Below, one piece after another: positions 56,206 through 64,000 of a stretch of 64,000 nucleotides of DNA. The notes under the pieces were generated by a model. The model worked only from the letters and a program-made list of their open reading frames with translations. It ran no database searches and was not told where the DNA came from. The translations under genes were made by a program, and so were the position numbers. Origin of the DNA: Aphelenchoides besseyi (lineage: Eukaryota > Nematoda > Chromadorea > Rhabditida > Aphelenchoididae); assembly GCA_024699855.1 (NCBI GenBank), contig JAMPIQ010000002.1:1302001-1366000 (forward strand), written 5' to 3'. Positions within the stretch are counted from its first letter, which is position 1; each line of letters opens with the position of its first letter.

Positions 56206-56625
56206 TTATTTGATGATTCTTTGCATTCCCAGAGAGTAAGGAGCAGAAAACTCGAATCCGAACTGTCGATACAAACGATGAGCTTCACCATCGGCCAAAA
56301 GCGAAACGAACGCAGATTTCGGAGCTCTAGTGTCCAGTTCATTGCATAGCGTAGTCATGATCTGCTTTCCGATTCCACGCTTCTGATGTGACGGACGAAC
56401 GGCGATGTCGACGACTTGAAAGAACTGACCGCCGTCGCCAATAATTCTGCCCATTCCGATCAACTGGCCATCCGCCGATCGAACACAAACCGCAACCCAC
56501 GAGTTTGGGAGACCGATTGCTGCAGCCTCCTTCTTGAAAGGACTCAAGCCGGCAACACTTCTGAGTTCCGTATACTCATCAACACCGGGGATTTCTAGTT
56601 TTATTTCAAACTTTAAATCAGACAT
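56206..56625 (-). CDS. GNAT-family N-acetyltransferase, bacterial/fungal style
   Basis: Single coding exon from ATG 56625, which follows a TTTCAG; about 139 residues. The GNAT fold is clear: AGLSPFKKEAAAIGLPNS, then GMGRIIGDGGQFFQVVDIAV. The acetyl-CoA-binding loop is QKRGIGKQI, and the end reads FVSLLADGEAHRLYRQFGF. It transfers an acetyl group from acetyl-CoA to a small molecule or protein amine. Its closest resemblance by eye is to bacterial and fungal GNATs with GxGRVIGDGG and AP..A.VSL.ADG motifs. That raises horizontal transfer, but this subfamily also occurs in animals. Confidence 0.82.
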   Translation of the reverse strand: MSDLKFEIKLEIPGVDEYTELRSVAGLSPFKKEAAAIGLPNSWVAVCVRSADGQLIGMGRIIGDGGQFFQVVDIAVRPSHQKRGIGKQIMTTLCNELDTRAPKSAFVSLLADGEAHRLYRQFGFEFSAPYSLGMQRIIK

Positions 56626-56639
56626 CTGAAAGTGCAAAG

Positions 56640-57069
56640 AAACGCAAATGAAGAAAAAACGGAGTACTTACTTTCCGAATAACCTTTAGTTTCTTTGATG
56701 ATGCTTATTATCACAACTTTTGATAGCACTGCTATTAACAAGCCGGGAAAAGTGTTGGTCTACGAGCGCCAAGTTAATCGCCAATGACAAAAATTTGTGT
56801 GACTGAGTATCTGCACTGAAATGTTCTTTGATATTTTTGTTTAGAGTTCATAAGGAAACTAGAGACGTTGTTTTCTGATCGGAAATAAACGAAAGTTCAG
56901 CTTGTGCGTCAAAAGTGAACATTGCGCCGCAAATTGGATTAAAAGCACAAAACCGAAATCGGCATTCGGATTAACCCTGACGGCAAATTAGTCTGATCAT
57001 TAGTATGCTTTCAATTTGCAAGCGAAGTTCCAGCAGAAGTGATTCGAAGTTTCGTTTTCACTCCCAAAA
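56640..57069. other. Intergenic, divergent promoter region
   Basis: Between the GNAT gene and the collagen gene, which are transcribed away from each other. Nothing recognised. Confidence 0.5.
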
Positions 57070-58762
57070 ATGTTCAAGTCAAAAAGCAAATCGTCGACAA
57101 ACTTTGATGTTTTTGTCGTTACGATCGTTCTATCGATTTCCATTTTAATGTTGATTCTTGTTGGTGGATGTGGTTCGTTGATCATATGGAGAGAACTACA
57201 GCAAATGAATGGAGAATTGGAGCTGGAGTTATCGAGAATAACGGTGAGACATAATCAACTGGTCAGTCACATTCTTCTTCAGATGTCGATGAACCGAACA
57301 CAAATTGACTTGAAAGGTTTTCAATCGACCGCCAATATCAATCGAATTCGACGAGCACTTACTTCCGCTATCAATTCACAGCGTCTTGATGCAGCGGTTT
57401 TGCAGCGACGATTTTCGGCGGAAGATCAATCGACACTGAAATGTAAGTCCTCACTCCAATAGTCGATTTCATTCTCGATTGCAGTCAACTCATTCAACGA
57501 CCTTGTTCAACTTCCATCTTATGCTCAATTGATTTCACCGTTGAAGTCGGAAGCTGCTTGTGGTAATTTGAAGGAGATCATTGTGCTGATTCAACTTTTC
57601 AGTTTGTTCCATTCCCCAAGTCTCGAATCGATGTCCGCCGGGTCCAAGAGGAATTAGAGGTGTAAAAGGATTCGATGGAAGCAACGGATTAGATGGTAAA
57701 TTGATTGCTGCGTGCATTGGAATAAGTTTTTTTAGGAATTCCCGGCCGCCGAGGTCATGATGCTCCAGATCGACAGCGTGTGAATCCGATTGGTTGTTTC
57801 GTTTGTCCACGTGGTAGAATTGGTGACCCAGGGCCAAAAGGTTGGCGGTTCTCAACTGTATGCCTCTGATTCTTTCGAGTTCAGGAAGGATGGGTCCAAG
57901 GGGTATGCGTGGTATTCGAGGAAGTGTTGGAATAAATGGAATTGATGGACTAGTTGGAGAAATTGGAGGTAATCTAAACTTTGGCTGCTCATCTAGGAAT
58001 TTGAAACATACACCAGTAAATTCATCTCAACAAGGAAAGTCTATTGATCTGTGTGTCAAATGAACTCCAGATGAGCAGCTAAAGTGAAATCACTCTGAGA
58101 GTTTAGAAGTCGGCGCTGAAGGCAAGCGCGGAATAATTGGAGAACGTGGTCCTCCTGGAGTTGATGGTCAGTCGGGCACTCGGCTGATCAAAAGACGTGG
58201 CAAGAAAGTACGTGAACAGGTTGAGCATTTCAATTCTCAATTTCCAGGGAAAAGTCGGGATACGAGGTGAAAATGGCGAGTTTAAATTCGTTTATTCCAA
58301 CAACAAAACTGTGAAGTCAGAGTTTATTTGAAAACCCTTTAAAACGAATGGGAAAATGATCTGTCCATGAAAGTTTAGGGCATGAGATTAATTGAATGAG
58401 AAGATAAATTGCGTAGGTAATTGAGCCAGTTGTCCGAGTTTTTGTCAATCTGGCGGCACCATTCTTCAACTGCATTTAACGTGACACCTTCAAAAAACAT
58501 CTTTTGCTTATATCCGACTATCTAAATTGTACTTTTAGGTGATCGTGGAGATGTTGGAAAAAGTGCAAAAATGGGATTAGAAGGACAGAAAGGAATTAAG
58601 GGATTGAACGGATCAATAGGGATTGTGGGCAGAGCTGGGACTGCTGGCATCGATGGCCAAAAAGGAGCTCCGGGAGCTGACAGTGAGGTGAGTTCACAAA
58701 ACTGTTCAACGAAAACTTTCTTTTAGTATTGTTCGTGTCCAAACATGTCTCGACATCGTTGA
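57070..58762 (+). CDS. Cuticle collagen
   Basis: ATG at 57070. The N-terminal cuticle-collagen domain has a TM/anchor segment (DVFVVTIVLSISILMLILVGG) and WRELQQMNGELELEL. Several short exons then carry Gly-X-Y blocks: GPRGIRGVKGFDG, GIPGRRGHDAP, GRMGPRGMRGIRG, GKRGIIGERGPPG and LEGQKGIKGLNG. Cysteine pairs separate the blocks (VCSIP, CFVCP). The C-terminus is YCSCPNMSRHR. A structural protein secreted by hypodermis; Tyr and Cys allow cross-links. The Gly-X-Y stretches are short and many introns interrupt them, so exon structure in 57970-58550 is uncertain, including a possible short exon near 58260. Confidence 0.82.
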
Positions 58763-59003
58763 ATAATTGTAATAAAACAGAACATTGACTATATAGTGGT
58801 CTTCGGCTTGAACTTTTAGCTTTCAATTTGAAGGTGCAGCAAATAACAAATGGATTGCATTTATTCGTCAGACACAAACTAATCTAATGGAAAAACAGTA
58901 GTGTCATAATCTTCAGTATGCCTGATCAAATTTATTTGCCACATCAATTACCATACATAATCGACAGTGCAGCTATCTAGCTACTTCCATATATCAACTA
59001 CGA
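58763..59003. other. Intergenic region between convergent genes
   Basis: Short AT-rich space between the collagen 3' end and the amine oxidase 3' end; nothing recognised. Confidence 0.5.
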
Positions 59004-60734
59004 TCATATATCACTCAATTGTCCAATGTAATTTAACAGACGATCGACCTCACGTCTTCCACTCAAATAGGCCCCAATTGTTGTCTGGTAAATTCGCGAA
59101 TGTGTTGCTTCTCCAGCGAATAACAATCGCGGACGCTGGTTGTGATAGACGGGTTGTGCCATCAATTCCAAGGGATCACGACTTAGTTGAGCGGCTTTAG
59201 GAGTTACGTAAGTGTATGTGCCACGAAAATTGTCATTTCGCAACCACGTAGTTCGAATCAAACGTTTTGGCAACGGGATCGTAACTTGTGGCTTAAAGAC
59301 GAGATCAACTTCAGACAAGAAATGATTACCATCAGAGATCGGAAATGTTGAGTGATATGATCAGCCAATTCATCGTCAGCCAGTGTGTCGATTAGTTTCG
59401 GACCCTGACCTGAAAGCCACGTTGCCAGAACATTCGGATTCCACTCCAACGGCTCAAAAGTGTGCAACTCGCTACTCAAAAAACCTTCAGAAGAACATCC
59501 ATTGATGTAAAGTGGAACGAAAAATGTCGAGTTTTTTGACCAAAAAGGTTCATCGTAAACGAGAAAAACCTTCAAAATTGATCCAAATCCCAACGCTTCA
59601 ATCGCTTCAAGTTTCCGTTGTGGTAACGGCGGTTGAAACAAATGAATTGCATGAGCTTTCAAATGACCCAATGGAACGGTGACTATAACAAAATCGTATT
59701 CGGTAGACCACCAACGACCATTGAGAAGTTGCAAACGAGTTCGATTGCCGCGATAATCGATCTTCGATATTTTCGAGTTCAAATGCAAAGCCGAACTCGG
59801 AACTACGTCAGCCAACTCATCGAGCAAAGCCGTGTACCCGTTTTTGTTTAAAGTAAAAGACGTCAATTTGTCCGAACGATCGTTCCATTTCGCGTAGTTG
59901 TAAAGGGAAATCTGAACAATCAATCTTCAGTTTGGTGTTAGCGATTACTTTTCCAAGTGGGGCCGACCATTCGCTTTCGTAATACGATCGATAGAATCGA
60001 GAGAGCGAATTCAAATACCGAACTTCGTCGTGACTTCTTTTCCTTCGCTAAAAGAACAACTTGAACATGATTATGCAAACTTACATTTAGAAACTTGGAG
60101 TATAATTTATCGTAGAGAGCGCCAATTGTCGTGTTCCAGACCGCTGAATCGCGAGCAATCTCCAAGAAACTCTCTTCGATTGGTTCCACAAACTTGCCGA
60201 ATTCCTCAATTAGCTCTCTAAACCAATGGAACAAGATGTTGGTGTTGAACTCACTTTTCAATTCGACAGTCACCCGTGTGATAATCGGCAGAATAGAAGA
60301 AGTTGTCGTCGTCTATTTCTTCTCCGGTCAGAACTCCCAATCGCTCGGCCTTCTTGTAAATTGGATTGTTGGCTCCGTTGATGAACTGCGCTCCATTTTG
60401 CAAATAGCCGTCTTCTAGAAACATCGTCGAGTTGGTTGGGTTGTTAAACAAACCGAATTTCACCGGATAAACTCGACCGCCGACTCGATTCGAAGCCTCA
60501 AAAATGTCAACATGGAAATCAGGCGATTTTGTTTCCTGTAAACGTCCAAAAGCTGCCAATCCAGCAAATCCACAACCAACAATTGCGATTCGAAATTTGC
60601 GGCGTCCCGATGAAACGGTTTGATTCTGTGCATTCACACGCTAAACAACACACTGCAAACAAGAAGTTGGAACTCACGACGATGAAAATCACGGCGATTA
60701 GCACCTTCAGATAACCATAAAGCTTGTAATCCAT
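59004..60734 (-). CDS. FAD-dependent amine oxidase, polyamine/spermine oxidase-like
   Basis: ATG at 60734. A hydrophobic N-terminus (YLKVLIAVIFIVV) acts as a signal or anchor. The FAD motif is AIVGCGFAGLAA and the GGR motif is RVGGRVYPV, then QNGAQFINGA. The middle holds substrate-domain exons and YDFVIVTVPLGHLKA. The conserved C-terminal FAD motif is LLFAGEATHSRIYQTTIGAYLSG. This is the flavin monoamine/polyamine oxidase superfamily: it oxidises spermine, spermidine or their acetyl forms to make hydrogen peroxide. At least six exons; the last ends at 59004. The first FAD glycine-rich loop has GCGFAG in place of the usual GAGxAG. Signal-bearing forms are likely secreted or in the endomembrane system. 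Confidence 0.85.
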
Positions 60735-62560
60735 ACAAAATTTTCAAGTCAAAGAGAAAATCCAAAGATTCTGAAGAAAAACTTTAACTCCGAAATGCAA
60801 GCCGTTAATTTGCACCTGCAACTGTTGAGCAAACACATTCCCTTGCTTATCAATTAAAAGAACCGACTGATAACAAACGTTTAGACGGCGGTTCGGTCAC
60901 AAACTTTTAGAACACGGTTTATTTGCGTGTGTAATCAACCTAATGGCGCAACAGATGGAAAGAAACATGCGAGTGTGACAGAAAAGTCGTTTGAGCTTTT
61001 CACTCGGAAGCATGTGAATGAAACCAACCAAAAGTGTAATACGATTTAGATGTTTGCTTTCAATCTACAGAGACGATTAGATTTCATTAATCAAATTATT
61101 ACAAAGATTTCGAAAGCTGATAACCACACGCGAACTTTTTCGTGGGAAACTAACAAACAACGTTTTTTGCCTTGAGCGTTCCGGCAGCTTCCCATATGTA
61201 AACGACGAGCACTAAAAGAGGAAGATTGTAATGCGTTCGGACTTGTCACACACACGCAATGTTTTTGAATTAACACATTCTCTAAATGTCTTTGCGTTAA
61301 TTGTCCTATTAACTTGCGAATAGAATGCGCAGTCGACAGTTCATTCAATAGCAACTCGACAATCTTTTCTGTCTCTAAAATGATTTCAACTGCAGATCAA
61401 TCTGCACTCTGACATTCAAATCGAGTTATGTTGAGAAACCGATGGAAAGAAACGTGTTATTAGACATTTGCAGCAAACGGCTTAATGAACGGGCAAATTG
61501 AAAAGTAGAACGACGAAGGTAGTGAATTCCAACAGTTGAGTTTACCTATAGTTTCCAATTCTACGCTCAAGCTCACACGTGTAGGACAAAAGAGAAGAAT
61601 CCAAAGGTTATTTTGCAATAACTCTTTTGTTTTTATTCCATTTCGGTCAATGCCAATCGTCTTCATTTGTTTTTGGCCACAAAATTCTCAGGTGTGTGCC
61701 ATAAAAGCTTAATTACCTGATTGTTCGTAGATAACAAAAAGCTGTCGTTGTGATACGGTTGTTGTTCACCGGTTTATCAGACTTGATAATTCCGTATAGT
61801 TTGTTGTCATCTATATCACCTCGCATCATATTCAAGTTCAAAGAAACTGTCACGAGTCGTTTAGCAAAATTGAAAAGAAACGATAAGAATGGTCATTCAA
61901 AAGGTAGGAAGGAAGAGGAACGACTATCCTTTTGTTGAGTTCGGCGTCCGTAAATCAAGTAAATTTATGAATGCTTTAAACGAGAAAAAGAGCTTCGTGA
62001 TCTTTCAAAAAAAATCGCAACATTCTCAGCGCAAATTCAGAATTTGGAAGTACAGACTCCGAAGTGGTGATATTCACGACAAAACTTGCAAGGGCCGTAG
62101 AATGACAGGTTGTAAGAGTGGAACATCTCGCATCTCATGTGAGGGACGATTTGGTTTGTTATAGAATATTGTTTGTTGTTATGTAGATGATTGAAACTTC
62201 GTTGTTGGAAAATTTAATGGTAAACTAAATGTACGCGATGTTTGCATTGATTTCAATTTGGTTCTTTGGCATTAGTTTTTGTTCGGTGATCATGGGATAC
62301 GGGATAGCATGTTGCCAATGGTTAGTGGTGAAGAGTTTTTATTATCCGGAATGAGGCCGAAATACCACGAACAATAGAACCAATAGAATCCCATAGTATA
62401 TCATTTGGATTCTTGAGAAAAGAACTAAGGATTGAGAATAGCAAGTGCGGATGGATTATTAATTGAATTAACGGGACGAGTTTGTCAATCGGAAATCGCC
62501 TATAAATAGCAAGCAAAGAAAGCATTTAAGATAAGACAGAAGAATGCAGGCAGTATTTGA
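60735..62560. other. Gene-poor region
   Basis: No gene recognised. A 91-residue open frame with ATG at 61889 (plus strand) is Lys/Arg-rich without other character and is not trusted. Confidence 0.4.
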
Positions 62561-62618
62561 GTTATCGTAAATGTGGAAATAGCGGAAGATTTAATTCGCG
62601 GAGAGTCGGAGCGAATTC

Positions 62619-63080
62619 AAAATTTCTGCCATGTTGTCGATTTCGGTTGAGTTTTCGGCAAAATCGGCAGCTAACGCCTTCACTGGATCTTGGATACCGC
62701 GCAATGTGGCAACCCTGTGAAACTTTGTAAGAAGGCTTGGAGTGCGTCGGTAAGACGAGAAAGGATCATATTGTGGATATCTAAAATATGGGATAAATGG
62801 GAATAAGCGATGTAAAGGCGTACCTGTGATGATTGTTGAAGATCAACTTTACTTCGTCGAAGGAACATATCGACGATTGAATGTCAATTTGTTTACTCCA
62901 GATGTTGTTGCGTTCTTAAGACGATTTCAGGGCAGAATTTCCGCAAAGAACGAGGATATCACGGGCTAGCGTACTTTCAATTAAGGGAAAGTTGGACGAA
63001 AATTGCAGATGATAATCCGCCATCCATTTGTAGACGATCCTTTTCAACACGATCACGTTTTGCTTGCGTCAATCGCAATT
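62619..63080 (-). CDS. Unrecognised small gene
   Basis: A minus-strand exon pair has clear coding character. One exon reads IWSKQIDIQSSICSFDEV and ends at GTACGC (62823). After a 45-nt intron, the second reads YPQYDPFSSYRRTPSLL, then GIQDPVKALAADFAEN and IDNMAEILNSLRLSAN-stop (62619). Upstream, a block reads MADYHLQFSSNFPLIEST (from about 63030), which may join through a CTTAAG acceptor. No domain recognised. Start and upstream exons uncertain. Confidence 0.45.
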
Positions 63081-63089
63081 TCTCTACAG

Positions 63090-64000
63090 CAACCAAATTC
63101 TTGCCTTTCGCTTATTGCTTGATGTATTTCAGTGCGAGGGACGAGAAGCAAAAACTGGTCGAGGTGAACATTTACATTGGGATACGAAAGATTGTGCCGT
63201 TGTGTTTCAACTATGATATGGGTTGAGTTTTTCGATTTACAATAAAATCGTATTCGATTTGAGCGATTGTAATATTCGATGGCCAATCAAATTCCCGGTT
63301 ATAACGGTGACAAAGTGTGTGGAACGATGGCATCTTGTCCGTCCGGCTCTGAATGTCGTTATACTTCAAGTAAGTGAAACACAATGTTGTTATACTTTTG
63401 GCTTTTAGATATTTATTAGTTACGATCATGTGCTTTGACGAATCAATAACCGACGACAATTTGCTCAACAGATGTGCGAGTGTTTGATATCTTTGAGTTC
63501 TCATCGTCATGTTGTTTTTATGGACTCATATCGCTAGCATTAATCTTATATGGAAAATTTGAAACACCTTTTTCTGCAGTATCTAATGTTTAAATACGAA
63601 TATATAAGATTCTTCTGACAGAAAAATTCGAAATAAAAAATACGGAAAGTTTGATAACGCAAATTAGATTCTCGTAGTAAAAAAGCAATTGCTTGAGCTC
63701 GGTGGAAAATATTGTTTCTGTTCACTGCAAAGCATCTAACATCGAAAATTAACGGCAATTTCTTTTGGCAGCCAATTGGTATTTTGCAGACTAAGTGAAA
63801 CTCAACTGATAAGCAATAACAAATTTGTGTCAACTAAAAAGATGTTGAGGGCTCATTTGACCAATCTTTCGACGATCTGTGAACGAATTCAATGTTACCA
63901 AGAGAACATACGCACTGGTCACTGGACACGACATCGAATTGGGCTTCACATCATTCCATAGGCTATGCAAATTCGTTGATTGAACTTCTATTCACCAGTA
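63090..64000. other. Window end, no confirmed gene
   Basis: A block after TTTGCAG at 63789 (MLRAHLTNLSTICERIQ...) has weak coding character on the plus strand and ends at 63961. Otherwise nothing recognised. Confidence 0.3.

Noticed and set aside
61889..62164. Plus-strand ORF with ATG, 91 codons, Lys/Arg-rich
   Set aside because: No splice context, no domain and low-complexity basic composition; probably chance.

Overview
This is a eukaryotic window, almost certainly a nematode. Introns are short (mostly 36-70 nt, GT-AG), and the genes include nematode-type chemoreceptors, a cuticle collagen, a short SH2-tyrosine kinase, an NDC1 nucleoporin and an elongator tRNA-Met. An intact GH45 cellulase with a signal peptide and a TATA element matching the gland-effector promoter motif STATAWAARS points to a plant- or fungus-feeding aphelenchoidid (Bursaphelenchus/Aphelenchoides type). 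The exact species cannot be fixed from sequence alone.

Layout. 1-13.9 kb (+): the 3' two-thirds or so of a giant PKS-NRPS megasynthase, related to the nematode PKS-1/nemamide system. Its domains run ACP, AT, DH, KS, KR, ACP, KS, AT, KR, PCP, C, A, PCP, TE. 14.0-18.5 kb (-): an hnRNP-U-like SAP/SPRY/P-loop RNA-binding protein, divergent from an unrecognised multi-exon gene at 18.6-21.95 kb (+). 22.5-24.1 kb (+): a Fer/Spe-8-type SH2-kinase. 24.4-25.7 kb (+): an F-box-like protein. 25.8-26.8 kb (-): a 7TM chemoreceptor. 27.8-28.5 kb (+): the GH45 cellulase, followed directly by a 5'-truncated Aurora kinase copy (28.7-29.4 kb). 29.9-32.3 kb (-): three small secreted-peptide genes, two of them Gly/Tyr-rich. 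32.8 kb (-): tRNA-Met. 33.7-35.9 kb (+): NDC1. 36.1-38.5 kb (-): chemoreceptor relic and an SRH-like receptor.

39.2-42.7 kb is a graveyard. It holds a receptor fragment, a relic of a Polinton/Maverick-type family B DNA polymerase, a 654-bp Tc1/mariner deletion derivative with 188-bp inverted repeats, and a broken trypsin-like peptidase fragment. 43.2-44.3 kb (+): a second 7TM receptor related to the one at 26 kb. 44.6-45.1 kb (-): a Ser/Asn-rich secreted protein, also with a STATAWAARS element. 45.6-46.4 kb (-): an ABCC-transporter pseudogene. 47.4 kb (+): an allatostatin-C-like neuropeptide precursor. 47.9-49.3 kb (+): a GT49 glycosyltransferase. 49.3-53.9 kb: gene-poor. 53.9-56.1 kb (+): a class A GPCR. 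56.2-56.6 kb (-): a GNAT acetyltransferase of bacterial/fungal style. 57.1-58.8 kb (+): cuticle collagen. 59.0-60.7 kb (-): a polyamine-oxidase-like flavoenzyme. 60.7-64 kb: gene-poor apart from one unrecognised small minus-strand gene.

The genes do not form one pathway. The most interesting material is the megasynthase with its unusual AT-DH-KS order, the probably transferred cellulase, candidate secreted effectors/neuropeptides, and the mobile-element relics. Exon boundaries given here were read by eye from splice signals and frame continuity.
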